A stretch of 64,000 nucleotides of DNA. Source: Enterobacter ludwigii (GTDB lineage: Bacteria > Pseudomonadota > Gammaproteobacteria > Enterobacterales > Enterobacteriaceae). A program made the translations under genes and the position numbers. Location: positions 310,001 to 374,000 of the forward strand of contig NZ_CP017279.1 of assembly GCF_001750725.1 (NCBI RefSeq), given 5' to 3'. Positions 34,699 through 43,956 of the stretch are shown in pieces. The notes below the pieces were generated by a model. It made no database searches. It worked only from the letters and a program-made list of their open reading frames with translations, and was not told where the DNA came from. How positions within the stretch are numbered: the stretch's first letter is position 1; every line of letters starts with the position of its first letter.

Positions 34699-34744
34699 GG
34701 CCGGTTTGCCACCGGCCAGTACGGGTCGCGGCGAAAGCCGCGAC
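34699..34744. terminator. Two hairpins between the SDR gene and rarA
   Basis: GGCCGGT/ACCGGCC (34699-34717) and GTCGCGGC-GAAA-GCCGCGAC (34725-34744) are consecutive stems between the convergent genes. The second has an 8-bp stem with a stable GAAA tetraloop and ends 1 bp before the rarA stop codon. Confidence 0.6.
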
Positions 34745-34745
34745 G

Positions 34746-35096
34746 CTAGGTTGATTGCTGGCGTTCAGGGCAGACGGTACTGCGACGCCATGCCCCGGGG
34801 GCCTGGCCATACTGACGCTTAAAGCTGCGGTTGAAGGACTGCTGGGAATCAAAGCCCAGCGCGATCGCCACGTTCAGGATCGGTTCATCGCTGTGGGTTA
34901 AGCGCTCGACCGATTTTTGCAGCTTTTGTGCACGAATATACTCGGCCAGCGGATACCCGGTATGTTCCTTGAAGATCCGCTGGAGATGCCATTTCGAGTA
35001 GCCGGCGCGCCTGGAAACGGTGTTAATGTCCAGGCGGCTTTCAAGGTTGTTGTCGATCCAGTCGAGTAGATCATGAATAAATGCGTCAGTGTTCAT
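34746..35096 (-). CDS. rarA: AraC-family efflux activator RarA
   Basis: The 116-aa single-domain AraC regulator is of the MarA/SoxS/RamA group. Its two helix-turn-helix units are 'VSRRAGYSKWHLQRIFKEH' and 'ALGFDSQQSFNRSFKRQYG'. Sequence and position (divergent from oqxAB) match RarA, which in Klebsiella activates oqxAB and other multidrug-tolerance genes. I chose Met at 35096 with GGGGGAA just upstream; a longer frame to 35174 lacks support. The upstream region carries three copies of a TTGCATTTAA element. Confidence 0.93.
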   Translation of the reverse strand: MNTDAFIHDLLDWIDNNLESRLDINTVSRRAGYSKWHLQRIFKEHTGYPLAEYIRAQKLQKSVERLTHSDEPILNVAIALGFDSQQSFNRSFKRQYGQAPGAWRRSTVCPERQQST

Positions 35097-35134
35097 GGTT
35101 TCCCCCACGCCGCGTTTTAAAAAGCATTTTTGTC

Positions 35135-35194
35135 TGTTGCATTTAAAGATGACTCGCTCTGACATTAAATGCAAGTTTTATTGTTGCATTTAAA
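35135..35194. promoter_or_regulatory. Repeated TTGCATTTAA elements before rarA
   Basis: TGTTGCATTTAAA occurs at 35135-35147 and 35182-35194. TTAAATGCAA at 35165-35174 forms an inverted repeat with TTGCATTTAA at 35184-35193 (9-bp spacer). The cluster lies 39-98 bp upstream of rarA and is a candidate operator, for example for OqxR or RarA itself. The bound protein is not known from the sequence. Confidence 0.5.
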
Positions 35195-35257
35195 TCCTTG
35201 CCGAAAACGCGCCTTTTGCCCCTGAGCCAAATAGCACATAAAGTGTATTAATTATTC

Positions 35258-35286
35258 TTGCACTAAATCTGACGCCTTCCTACAAT
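35258..35286 (+). promoter_or_regulatory. sigma70 promoter of oqxAB
   Basis: TTGCAC (35258-35263), a 17-bp spacer and TACAAT (35281-35286) form a near-consensus sigma70 promoter that points toward oqxA. It implies a 5' leader of about 135 nt before the oqxA start at 35429. Confidence 0.75.
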
Positions 35287-35428
35287 CGCCGCGATAGTGT
35301 ATTCGCAACTGTTACAGTTTTGTGGCGATGAACGACACAAATAGTCTCAAGCCAGTCCGGACAAAGGAAGTGGCGCCGCGTCTCCCGCAGCGTCTTGCCC
35401 GGCGGCTACCATTACCGGAATAAAAATA

Positions 35429-36604
35429 ATGAGCCTGCAAAAACCCTGGGTTAACGTTCATCTGACGGCGCTGGGAGCGATGTTCCTCTCCATGCTGCTT
35501 GTCGGATGCGATGACGGCGTGGCACAAAATGCCGTCCCACAAGCGCCCGCTGTGAGCGCCGCTGACGTGGTAGTGAAATCCATCAGTCAGTGGGATAGCT
35601 TTAACGGCCGGATTGAAGCGGTGGAAAGCGTTCAGCTGCGCCCCCGTGTCTCCGGCTACATTGATAAAGTGAATTACACCGACGGCCAGGAAGTGAAAAA
35701 GGGCGAGGTGCTGTTCACTATCGATGACAGAACCTATCGCGCTGCGCTGGAACAGGCGCAGGCCACCTTAACGAGAGCCAAAACGCAGGCCAGCCTGGCG
35801 CGCAGTGAGGCTAACCGTACCGATAAACTCGTCAATACCAACGTCGTCTCCCGTGAAGAGTGGGAGCAGCGCCGTTCGGCCGCCGCTCAGGCGCAGGCCG
35901 ACATTCGCGCCGCGCAGGCGGCTGTTGACGCGGCACAACTTAACCTCGATTTCACCAAAGTGACCGCGCCTATTGATGGCCGCGCCAGCCGCGCGCTGAT
36001 CACCAGCGGTAATCTGGTCACTGCGGGTGACAGTGCCAGCGTCCTCACCACGCTGGTCTCCCTGAAAACGGTTTACGTCTACTTTGACGTGGATGAGGCA
36101 ACCTACCTCCACTATCAAAATCTCGCCCGCAGCGGGCAGGGCGCGTCCAGTAATCACCTGGCGCTCCCGGTTGAGATTGGTCTGGTGGGGGAGGAGGGTT
36201 ATCCCCATCAGGGCAAGGTGGATTTTCTTGATAATCAGTTAACGCCGAGCACCGGCACCATCCGTATGCGCGCGCTGCTGGATAATGCGCAGCGTCAGTT
36301 CACGCCAGGACTGTTTGCCCGCGTACGCCTGCCGGGCAGCGCTGAATTCAAAGCCACGCTTGTCGACGATAAAGCGGTGCTGACCGATCAGGATCGCAAA
36401 TACGTTTATATCGTTGATAAAGAAGGTAAAGCGCAGCGCCGCGATATCACGCCGGGACGTCTGGCCGCCGGTTTACGTATCGTGCAGCAGGGGCTGAACC
36501 CTGGCGATAAAGTCATCGTCGACGGTTTACAAAAAGTGTTTATGCCGGGTATGCCGGTTAACGCGAAAACCGTTCCGATGACCGCCAGCGCCGCGCTTAA
36601 CTGA
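35429..36604 (+). CDS. oqxA: RND efflux adaptor OqxA
   Basis: This is the 391-aa periplasmic adaptor of the OqxAB multidrug pump, which exports quinolones, quinoxalines, chloramphenicol and other compounds with TolC. It begins with a lipoprotein signal ('AMFLSMLLVGC', lipidated Cys27). It has a split lipoyl domain ('PRVSGYIDKVNYTDGQEV'), a helical hairpin (about 95-170), 'LDFTKVTAPIDGRASRALI' and the barrel and membrane-proximal domains. It is 23 bp upstream of oqxB and co-transcribed with it. Length and sequence match OqxA of Klebsiella and Enterobacter. Confidence 0.95.
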   Translation: MSLQKPWVNVHLTALGAMFLSMLLVGCDDGVAQNAVPQAPAVSAADVVVKSISQWDSFNGRIEAVESVQLRPRVSGYIDKVNYTDGQEVKKGEVLFTIDDRTYRAALEQAQATLTRAKTQASLARSEANRTDKLVNTNVVSREEWEQRRSAAAQAQADIRAAQAAVDAAQLNLDFTKVTAPIDGRASRALITSGNLVTAGDSASVLTTLVSLKTVYVYFDVDEATYLHYQNLARSGQGASSNHLALPVEIGLVGEEGYPHQGKVDFLDNQLTPSTGTIRMRALLDNAQRQFTPGLFARVRLPGSAEFKATLVDDKAVLTDQDRKYVYIVDKEGKAQRRDITPGRLAAGLRIVQQGLNPGDKVIVDGLQKVFMPGMPVNAKTVPMTASAALN

Positions 36605-36627
36605 TCCCTTACCCGAGAATCCGACAT

Positions 36628-39600
36628 ATGGACTTTTCCCGCTTTTTTATCGACAGGCCGATTTTCGCCGCAGTACTGTCGATTCTGATTTTCATCACAG
36701 GATTAATCGCTATCCCGCTGTTGCCGGTGAGCGAATATCCTGACGTCGTACCGCCAAGCGTGCAGGTGCGCGCGGAGTATCCGGGTGCCAACCCGAAAGT
36801 GATTGCAGAAACCGTGGCGACGCCGCTGGAAGAAGCCATCAACGGCGTTGAAAACATGATGTACATGAAATCCGTTGCAGGCTCTGACGGCGTACTGGTA
36901 ACCACCGTGACGTTCCGCCCGGGTACCGATCCGGATCAGGCGCAGGTTCAGGTGCAAAACCGCGTGTCACAGGCCGAGGCGCGTCTGCCGGAAGATGTAC
37001 GACGTCTGGGTATTACCACCCAGAAACAATCACCGACGCTGACGCTGGTGGTGCATCTGTTTTCGCCGGGCGGCAAGTACGATTCACTGTATATGCGTAA
37101 CTACGCCACGCTTAAAGTGAAAGACGAACTGGCGCGTCTGCCGGGCGTGGGTCAGATTCAGATTTTTGGCTCTGGCGAATACGCGATGCGCATCTGGCTG
37201 GATCCCGACAAGGTGGCAGCCCGCGGGTTGACGGCCTCGGATGTCGTGACGGCGATGCAGGAGCAAAACGTTCAGGTTTCCGCCGGGCAGCTTGGCGCAG
37301 AGCCGCTGCCGAAAGAGAGCGATTTCCTGATCTCCATTAACGCGCAGGGGCGTCTGCACACGGAAGAAGAGTTTGGCAATATTATTCTGAAAACGGCGCA
37401 AGACGGCTCGCTGGTACGCCTGCGCGACGTGGCGCGTATTGAAATGGGCTCTGGCAGCTATGCGCTGCGTTCCCAGCTCAACAACAAAGACGCGGTCGGG
37501 ATTGGTATCTTCCAGTCCCCGGGCGCGAACGCCATCGATTTGTCTAACGCCGTGCGCGCGAAAATGAACGAACTGGCCACGCGTTTCCCGGAAGATATGA
37601 AATGGGCAGCACCGTACGACCCGACGGTTTTCGTTCGCGATTCCATTCGCGCGGTTGTACAGACCCTGCTGGAAGCGGTGGTGCTGGTAGTACTGGTGGT
37701 GATCCTGTTCCTGCAGACCTGGCGCGCGTCGATTATTCCGCTGATCGCGGTGCCGGTATCGGTTGTGGGGACGTTCAGCATTCTCTACCTGCTTGGCTTC
37801 TCACTGAATACCCTGAGTTTGTTCGGGCTGGTGCTGGCTATCGGTATCGTCGTGGATGACGCCATCGTGGTGGTGGAAAACGTCGAGCGAAATATCGAAG
37901 AGGGGCTTTCTCCGCTTCAGGCGGCGCATCAGGCGATGCGTGAAGTTTCGGGGCCGATTATCGCGATTGCGCTGGTGCTGTGCGCGGTGTTTGTACCGAT
38001 GGCGTTCCTCTCAGGAGTAACTGGCCAGTTCTACAAACAGTTTGCGGTGACTATCGCGATTTCGACGGTGATTTCCGCCATCAACTCGCTGACGCTCTCG
38101 CCGGCACTGGCAGCGCTGCTGTTAAAACCGCACGGTGCCCCGAAAGACTTCCCGACCCGGCTTATCGATCGTCTGTTCGGCTGGCTGTTCCGTCCGTTTA
38201 ACCGCTTTTTCCACCGTAGCTCTAATGGTTATCAGGGACTGGTGGGGAAAACGCTCGGACGCCGTGGCGCGGTGTTTGTTGTTTATGTGCTGCTGTTGTG
38301 CGCGGCTGGCGTCATGTTTAAAGCGGTCCCCGGCGGGTTTATACCTACCCAGGATAAGCTGTATTTAATTGGCGGCGTGAAAATGCCGGAAGGTTCTTCA
38401 CTGGCCCGCACTGATGCGGTGATCCGCAAAATGAGCGAAATCGGGATGAATACCGAAGGCGTGGATTATGCGGTCGCTTTTCCTGGGCTTAACGCGCTGC
38501 AGTTCACCAACACGCCGAATACCGGGACGGTCTTCTTTGGTCTGAAACCGTTCGATCAGCGTAAACACACGGCGGCGGAAATTAACGCTGAGATCAATGC
38601 CAAAATCGCTCAAATTCAGCAGGGCTTTGGTTTCTCCATTTTGCCACCGCCGATTTTAGGGCTGGGGCAGGGGTCGGGCTATTCGCTGTACATCCAGGAT
38701 CGCGGCGGTCTGGGCTATGGTGCGCTGCAAAACGCGGTGAACACCATGTCCGGTGCGATTATGCAGACGCCGGGGATGCATTTCCCGATCTCAACCTACC
38801 AGGCTAACGTTCCGCAGCTGGATGTGCAGGTTGATCGAGATAAGGCGAAAGCGCAGGGCGTGTCGCTGACCGATCTGTTCGGTACGCTGCAAACCTATCT
38901 GGGATCGTCTTATGTGAACGATTTTAACCAGTTCGGGCGTACCTGGCGCGTGATGGCGCAGGCCGACGGGCCGTTCCGCGACAGCGTGGAAGACATTGCG
39001 AATTTGCGCACCCGTAATAATCAGGGCGAAATGGTGCCAATCGGCAGTATGGTGAATATCAGCACCACCTACGGGCCGGATCCGGTGATCCGTTATAACG
39101 GTTATCCGGCGGCGGATCTGATTGGCGATGCCGATCCGCGCATTCTCTCTTCGGCACAGGCGATGACGCAACTGGACGGAATGTCTAAGCAGATCCTGCC
39201 GAACGGGATGAATATTGAATGGACGGATCTGAGCTTCCAGCAGGCCACTCAGGGCAACACGGCGCTGATCGTCTTCCCGGTCGCGGTGCTGCTGGCTTTC
39301 CTGGTGCTGGCCGCACTGTATGAAAGCTGGACCCTGCCGCTGGCGGTGATCCTGATCGTTCCGATGACGATGCTGTCCGCGCTGTTTGGCGTCTGGCTGA
39401 CCGGGGGCGATAACAACGTCTTCGTGCAGGTGGGGCTGGTGGTACTCATGGGGCTGGCATGTAAAAACGCGATTCTTATCGTTGAGTTTGCGCGCGAGCT
39501 GGAGCTTCAGGGGAAAGGGATTATGGAAGCGGCGCTGGAAGCGTGCCGCCTGCGTTTACGCCCGATTGTGATGACCTCCATCGCCTTTATTGCCGGGACG

Positions 39601-39780
39601 ATTCCGCTGATCCTCGGCCACGGCGCAGGCGCAGAAGTGCGCGGTGTCACCGGGATCACGGTGTTCTCCGGGATGCTGGGCGTGACGCTGTTTGGTCTGT
39701 TCCTGACGCCGGTGTTTTACGTGACGCTGCGTAAATTCGTTACGCGCGGCAAACCGGTCAACGACGTTTTACCTGCCTAG
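36628..39780 (+). CDS. oqxB: RND efflux pump OqxB
   Basis: This is the 1050-aa inner-membrane proton/drug antiporter, the standard length for OqxB. It begins with 'MDFSRFFIDRPIFAAVL'. The proton-relay Asp410/Asp411 lie in helix 4 ('GIVVDDAIVVVENVER'). There are two large periplasmic loops and the second-half motif 'GLACKNAILIVEFA' with its conserved Lys. It forms a trimer that works with OqxA and TolC. It is followed by a strong terminator and the convergent regulator oqxR. Confidence 0.96.
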   Translation: MDFSRFFIDRPIFAAVLSILIFITGLIAIPLLPVSEYPDVVPPSVQVRAEYPGANPKVIAETVATPLEEAINGVENMMYMKSVAGSDGVLVTTVTFRPGTDPDQAQVQVQNRVSQAEARLPEDVRRLGITTQKQSPTLTLVVHLFSPGGKYDSLYMRNYATLKVKDELARLPGVGQIQIFGSGEYAMRIWLDPDKVAARGLTASDVVTAMQEQNVQVSAGQLGAEPLPKESDFLISINAQGRLHTEEEFGNIILKTAQDGSLVRLRDVARIEMGSGSYALRSQLNNKDAVGIGIFQSPGANAIDLSNAVRAKMNELATRFPEDMKWAAPYDPTVFVRDSIRAVVQTLLEAVVLVVLVVILFLQTWRASIIPLIAVPVSVVGTFSILYLLGFSLNTLSLFGLVLAIGIVVDDAIVVVENVERNIEEGLSPLQAAHQAMREVSGPIIAIALVLCAVFVPMAFLSGVTGQFYKQFAVTIAISTVISAINSLTLSPALAALLLKPHGAPKDFPTRLIDRLFGWLFRPFNRFFHRSSNGYQGLVGKTLGRRGAVFVVYVLLLCAAGVMFKAVPGGFIPTQDKLYLIGGVKMPEGSSLARTDAVIRKMSEIGMNTEGVDYAVAFPGLNALQFTNTPNTGTVFFGLKPFDQRKHTAAEINAEINAKIAQIQQGFGFSILPPPILGLGQGSGYSLYIQDRGGLGYGALQNAVNTMSGAIMQTPGMHFPISTYQANVPQLDVQVDRDKAKAQGVSLTDLFGTLQTYLGSSYVNDFNQFGRTWRVMAQADGPFRDSVEDIANLRTRNNQGEMVPIGSMVNISTTYGPDPVIRYNGYPAADLIGDADPRILSSAQAMTQLDGMSKQILPNGMNIEWTDLSFQQATQGNTALIVFPVAVLLAFLVLAALYESWTLPLAVILIVPMTMLSALFGVWLTGGDNNVFVQVGLVVLMGLACKNAILIVEFARELELQGKGIMEAALEACRLRLRPIVMTSIAFIAGTIPLILGHGAGAEVRGVTGITVFSGMLGVTLFGLFLTPVFYVTLRKFVTRGKPVNDVLPA

Positions 39781-39794
39781 GTTTTTACAGGGCA

Positions 39795-39830
39795 CAAAAA
39801 AACCGCCTTCTCGTTAAGGCGGTTTTTTTT
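39795..39830 (+). terminator. Rho-independent terminator of oqxAB
   Basis: AAAAACCGCCTT and AAGGCGGTTTTT form a 12-bp stem with a short CTCGTT loop and a T8 run on the plus strand. An A-run at the left makes it bidirectional, so it can also serve the minus-strand oqxR gene. Confidence 0.93.
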
Positions 39831-39849
39831 CGTATCAGGAAGGGCATGA

Positions 39850-40326
39850 CTACGCTTTTTTATGCAGGCCTTCAATTTCAGGCACCGGATCGCACCCGCT
39901 GGTATCGGCTTTTTTGACCTTTTCCAGCGCGCTGGCCACGGTATGTTGAGCCAGAACCTCTAACGAAGCCTGCTCCGCTTCATCGGCGATAGATTTGAAG
40001 TACCAGCACGCATTGGCGCTGACGACGCAGCGAGCCGGTACGTCAGGACGCGACGCCCACAGCTTTTTATCTTCTATCACAGAAACATAGATATCACGCA
40101 GGGTGATCTTATCCGCCGGACGACCAAGATGAATAGAACCGTTACGGCCAAGGGTTGAGACGATAATGCCGTCACGCGTAAGCGGAACCATCAACTTGCG
40201 GATAAAGCTCGGATTCGCTTCCAGTCCGTAGGCCAGAATCGCACTCGTCGAACGTTCACCCGATTGCTCCGCCATCGCTACGCTGAGAACCATCTGCAAA
40301 GCTGTCGGGAAGCGGTAATCTAACAT
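39850..40326 (-). CDS. oqxR: Rrf2-family repressor OqxR
   Basis: The 158-aa Rrf2-family regulator lies directly after oqxB in the opposite direction, as in Klebsiella. It has the winged-helix start 'LDYRFPTALQMVLSVAMAEQ', a recognition region ('NPSFIRKLMVPLTRDG') and Cys residues ('ARCVVSANACW') that may sense ligands or redox state. OqxR represses oqxAB and rarA; loss of function raises drug tolerance. I see no truncation. I chose Met at 40326 with AGGA 7 nt upstream; the frame extends to 40368 without a better start. Confidence 0.93.
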   Translation of the reverse strand: MLDYRFPTALQMVLSVAMAEQSGERSTSAILAYGLEANPSFIRKLMVPLTRDGIIVSTLGRNGSIHLGRPADKITLRDIYVSVIEDKKLWASRPDVPARCVVSANACWYFKSIADEAEQASLEVLAQHTVASALEKVKKADTSGCDPVPEIEGLHKKA

Positions 40327-40655
40327 TTCATTGTCCTGGGTTGCGGTGAATCTTGTTCTTTTTGGCACCGCAGAGGTGAATAATCAATAAGTAACAATAT
40401 AACAAATACGGCAATTTTTTTGAAGCAGACAACGCCTGACCTGGCCCGTAAAAAAGCGTTTACGCTTCGCGTCGAATGGCAGCATAAGACCTATCCATAC
40501 GCTTTACCGATTGTATAAGCATCGTCTATTTCATCATGGCGACTGATAAAAATATTATGAAAAAATGCTGATCGAATCGCCGCTGATTTTTTGAGCACAT
40601 AAAGGGAATGACATTACCCTCGTCAGAAGAAAAGGAGTCATACCTATCCTGTCAT
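40327..40655. other. Intergenic region, oqxR / MocR gene
   Basis: This 329-bp stretch holds no gene I can support. The part near oqxR (40380-40430) is AT-rich and should contain its promoter, but I cannot fix the -35/-10 with confidence. The rest shows no clear repeat or hairpin. Confidence 0.4.
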
Positions 40656-42035
40656 TCATACATTAAAAAGCGGGAACGGGTCTGGTTTCTGTTTGAGTTG
40701 CCCGGCAATCTCGTTGAGTTTCAAGAGTGCTTGCTTTAACTGGCTGAACTCCGTTCCGCCAATACACAACCTGACGCCATACTGATCCGACTGTTGACCC
40801 ACTTCAGTTGAGGCCGGTGCTGTCACTTTGATGCCTGTCGCCAGCGCTGCATTGTAGAACGAGTGCGCGTCATCGCGTGAAAACGGTAACCAGAGATGAA
40901 AGCTGGGCAGCCCCGAGCGATAAACGTGCTCCCCTAAAATGTCGATAGCGAGTTGGTAACGACGCCGGGTTTCGTATTCAATTGCGAGGGTGACGGTTTC
41001 TGCTGTGCCATCAATCAGCCATTGCTCCATGATGGAGCTGCTTAGCGGAGAGACCATCATCGCCGTTGCCCTTAGCATGGATTCTGCTCGTGAATACAGC
41101 GCCTCCGGTACCAGCAGCCCGCCAATCCGCAATGCTGGATTAAGGATCTTAGATAAGCTATTCACATATAAGGTGATATCGGGGGCTATTTTGGCAATCT
41201 GGGGCAATTCTGTCGTGCTCATCAGCCGATAAACATCATCCTCAATAATCTTTATGCCCCTTTCCCGACAAACCCGAACCAGTTCCTGACGGCGGGCCAG
41301 GCTCATAATGCGTGTGGACGGACTTTGTAAGAGCGGCGTGACATAGACAGCACCGCCTTTTTCCGCATTTTCATCGAGGATCTTTTCCAGAACAGAGACA
41401 TCCATGCCTTCGTCATCCATCGGGATCCCCACTAATGTGAGCTTCAGTAAATGCGACAGCTGAATCAGCCCTGAATAGGTTTGAGCCTCAACGTACAGTC
41501 GGCCAAAAGGTTCACAGACCGTAGACAACGCTACAGAGAGCGCATGCTGAGCACCGTTCGTTAAGATGAGATGCTGGTAATCTGCCGGGACACCCAGACG
41601 ACTGAACCACTGCGCAAGAAGCCGCCGGTGTTCATCATGGCCCGTTGCCGGGGCGTAAGTGTTAAACATATCCATGTCAGGACGCCGGGCGAGGGTGGTG
41701 AGTGTCTTACTCAGTGACCGGGAGGTCAGTGCTGCTGGCGGGGTGTTTTGCGACAGGTCGATAAAGGTTCGGCTTCTGGAATTGGCCAGCGCGACAAACA
41801 TTCCGCTGCCCTTAACGCTTCGAACCAGACCCCGTCTCTCCAGGATCCCATAGGCTTTCGTTACAGTACCCACCGCGATACCGAGCGTATCTGCCAGTTC
41901 ACGATGCGCCGGAAGGCGCGCGCCGAGCCTCAGCAGGCCTGAAAGGATATCGTCTGACAACGCCTGGACCAGCCGATCGGTAGGGGATGAATTGCCTTCT
42001 GCAAGACGGGGTTGCCACGGAGAACGTTCGCGCAT
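40656..42035 (-). CDS. MocR-type (GntR/aminotransferase) transcriptional regulator
   Basis: This is a regulator of about 459 aa with a GntR winged helix at the N-terminus (about 15-85, 'HRELADTLGIAVGTVTKAYG') joined to a PLP-dependent aminotransferase fold. The PLP Lys lies in 'YVNSLSKILNPALRIGG', with 'LTNGAQHAL' and 'IIEDDVYRL' as cofactor contacts. MocR proteins use PLP to sense amino-acid-related ligands. I chose ATG 42035 because the protein then starts just before the conserved 'WQPRL' and leaves a perfect inverted repeat upstream; an in-frame GTG at 42062 is possible. The divergent azlCD genes are the likely targets. Confidence 0.85.
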   Translation of the reverse strand: MRERSPWQPRLAEGNSSPTDRLVQALSDDILSGLLRLGARLPAHRELADTLGIAVGTVTKAYGILERRGLVRSVKGSGMFVALANSRSRTFIDLSQNTPPAALTSRSLSKTLTTLARRPDMDMFNTYAPATGHDEHRRLLAQWFSRLGVPADYQHLILTNGAQHALSVALSTVCEPFGRLYVEAQTYSGLIQLSHLLKLTLVGIPMDDEGMDVSVLEKILDENAEKGGAVYVTPLLQSPSTRIMSLARRQELVRVCRERGIKIIEDDVYRLMSTTELPQIAKIAPDITLYVNSLSKILNPALRIGGLLVPEALYSRAESMLRATAMMVSPLSSSIMEQWLIDGTAETVTLAIEYETRRRYQLAIDILGEHVYRSGLPSFHLWLPFSRDDAHSFYNAALATGIKVTAPASTEVGQQSDQYGVRLCIGGTEFSQLKQALLKLNEIAGQLKQKPDPFPLFNV

Positions 42036-42054
42036 GAGATTACCATAAGTGTAA

Positions 42055-42088
42055 TGTGACACTATTTATATTTACTGATAGTGTCACA
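42055..42088. promoter_or_regulatory. Inverted repeat between MocR gene and azlC
   Basis: TGTGACACTA (42055-42064) and TAGTGTCACA (42079-42088) are perfect 10-bp inverted repeats 14 bp apart, in the divergent region. They are a candidate operator for the MocR regulator. Position between the two starts fits control of both genes. Confidence 0.6.
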
Positions 42089-42137
42089 TCTTTTATTCTG
42101 GCGCCAGTATTTGAAATAGACGAAATGAGCGAAACGC

Positions 42138-42893
42138 ATGAGTGAACAACGTGTGGATGTCAGTTCTGCCAGACCATTACTGGATAAGAGTGAAACGAAG
42201 AAAAAAGAAATCCTTCGTGGCCTGAAAGATGGGTTACCCGTATTACTGGGCGTGATCCCGTTTGCGCTGGTGTTGGGTGCGCAGGCAAGCCATAAGGGGC
42301 TCACGCCTCTCGACGTTCCCTTGATGACAGGATTAAATTTTGCCGGTGGGTCTGAATTTGCCGCCATACAAATCTGGACGTCGCCGCCACCTTTTTTACT
42401 TATTATGGCCGTAACATTACTGGTAAACAGTCGTCATATTTTAATGGGGGCGACGCTGGTTCCCTTACTTTCTCGTTTTCCAAAACGAAAGGTCTTACCT
42501 GCGCTTTTTTTTATGACGGATGAGAGTTGGGCACTCAGTTATAATGACGCGCATTCCAGAAATAACAAAACGGCGCCGCTGTTCAGCATGCCGTATTATA
42601 TGGCGGTCTCTTTATCTTTCTATACGATGTGGGTTTTCTGTACCGCACTCGGCGCGTTAATTGGCCCGGTGCTGGGCGATGTTCACCAGTATGGTTTTGA
42701 TATGGCCTTTCCGGCGGTCTTTCTTGTGCTGGTCAGAGGCATGTGGAATGGCATTCGTAAAGCCGTGCCCTGGATAATCAGTCTGGTTGTCTCCGTGGCG
42801 GTATGTCATTTTATTGCCGGCCTGTGGTACGTCATTGCTGGCCCTTTAGCAGGATTAGCCGTTGCCGCATTTTTAGGGGGAGAGGATGCCTGA
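42138..42893 (+). CDS. azlC: AzlC-family branched-chain amino acid exporter, large subunit
   Basis: The 251-aa inner-membrane protein of the AzlC family has several helices and the characteristic 'LPVLLGVIPFALVLGAQA', 'GLNFAGGSEFAAIQIW' and 'NSRHILMGATLVPLL'. With AzlD it exports branched-chain amino acids or their analogues (as YgaZH exports valine). Its last codons overlap the azlD start by 8 bp. It is divergent from a MocR-type regulator that probably controls it. Confidence 0.88.
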   Translation: MSEQRVDVSSARPLLDKSETKKKEILRGLKDGLPVLLGVIPFALVLGAQASHKGLTPLDVPLMTGLNFAGGSEFAAIQIWTSPPPFLLIMAVTLLVNSRHILMGATLVPLLSRFPKRKVLPALFFMTDESWALSYNDAHSRNNKTAPLFSMPYYMAVSLSFYTMWVFCTALGALIGPVLGDVHQYGFDMAFPAVFLVLVRGMWNGIRKAVPWIISLVVSVAVCHFIAGLWYVIAGPLAGLAVAAFLGGEDA

Positions 42894-43185
42894 TTATCAG
42901 ACCTTCATCGCCATCGTATTAATGGCACTCACCACGTATGCAACGCGTGTGACCGCTTATCTTATATTACGAAACCGGGTGCTTACGCCCAGGGCGATGA
43001 CGGTTCTTAAATCGTCTCCCGGTTGTGTCATGCTGGCTTTCATTGCGCCTTTTTTTGCCTCCGGAAATCCTGCAGATCTGATCGCGTTAGGGTTAACGTT
43101 AGTTGTTGCAATGCGCTTTTCAATGCCGGTGACGGTGATCTCCGGCGTGATGTTTGCCTTTATACTTCGCTATTATTTAGGGTAA
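42886..43185 (+). CDS. azlD: AzlD-family exporter small subunit
   Basis: The 99-aa protein has about four membrane helices and the family motif 'ALTTYATRVTAYLILRN'. It is the small partner of AzlC and starts inside the azlC gene (8-bp overlap), so translation is probably coupled. No separate regulation is seen. Confidence 0.85.
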   Translation: MPDYQTFIAIVLMALTTYATRVTAYLILRNRVLTPRAMTVLKSSPGCVMLAFIAPFFASGNPADLIALGLTLVVAMRFSMPVTVISGVMFAFILRYYLG

Positions 43186-43302
43186 GTTTCCAGACCTGCC
43201 GCGCAACCAGAAACAGAACCGACTTCCCACGTTCCATTCCCCGCCGCTGTGCGCGACGTGGTAATGTTGGCGTCGAACAGGTTCTGCGTTGAGGATCCCG
43301 CT

Positions 43303-43785
43303 ATGACCACGTTTTATCAACTGACAGCCACCCGTCTGGATGGACAGCCTGTCGCTATGCTCGACTTCGCTGGCAAGGTGGTGTTGGTCGTGAATACCGC
43401 CAGCCAATGTGGCTTCACGCCACAATACGGCGGCCTTGAGGCGCTTTATAAGAAATACGCCGCTCAGGGGCTGGTGGTGCTTGGGTTCCCCTGCAACCAG
43501 TTCGGTAAACAGGAGCCCGGCGATGCCGACGACATCGCCAGGACCTGTCACATTCATTACGGTGTGAGCTTCCCGATATTCGAGAAGATCGAGGTCAACG
43601 GAGCCGCAGCGCATCCGGTGTTTCGCTATCTGAAAAACGAATTGCCCGGCGTGCTGGGGGGGCGAATCAAGTGGAACTTCACCAAGTTTCTGATCGGACG
43701 CGACGGTAAACCGCTCAAGCGTTTTGCGCCGATCACCACCCCCGAGAAAATGGAAGCCGCAATCCTTACTGCGCTTGAACGCTAA
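43303..43785 (+). CDS. Glutathione peroxidase family protein (Cys type)
   Basis: The 160-aa thiol peroxidase reduces hydrogen or lipid peroxides. The active site has Cys36 in 'NTASQCGFTPQYGGLE' in place of selenocysteine, Gln70 ('FPCNQFGKQEPG') and Trp in 'IKWNFTKFLIGRDG'. It is shorter than BtuE and lacks its insertion before the last motif, so it is a different member. No signal peptide is seen. I chose ATG 43303 with GAGG 8 nt upstream, although the frame is open from 43249. It appears to be a single-gene unit. Confidence 0.92.
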   Translation: MTTFYQLTATRLDGQPVAMLDFAGKVVLVVNTASQCGFTPQYGGLEALYKKYAAQGLVVLGFPCNQFGKQEPGDADDIARTCHIHYGVSFPIFEKIEVNGAAAHPVFRYLKNELPGVLGGRIKWNFTKFLIGRDGKPLKRFAPITTPEKMEAAILTALER

Positions 43786-43956
43786 GTATTGTGGTCATGA
43801 TGGCCTGAACTCAGGAGGGTATTCGTTGCAGGGGTCGTTTATCGCGCATCGCAGACGCTATGTCCGCATCTAAAATAGCACTCACGGAAAGATGTCACTC
43901 CCTCTCCTCATGCTATATCTCCATAAACATACCCATTAATGAAAGGACGTATGGAG

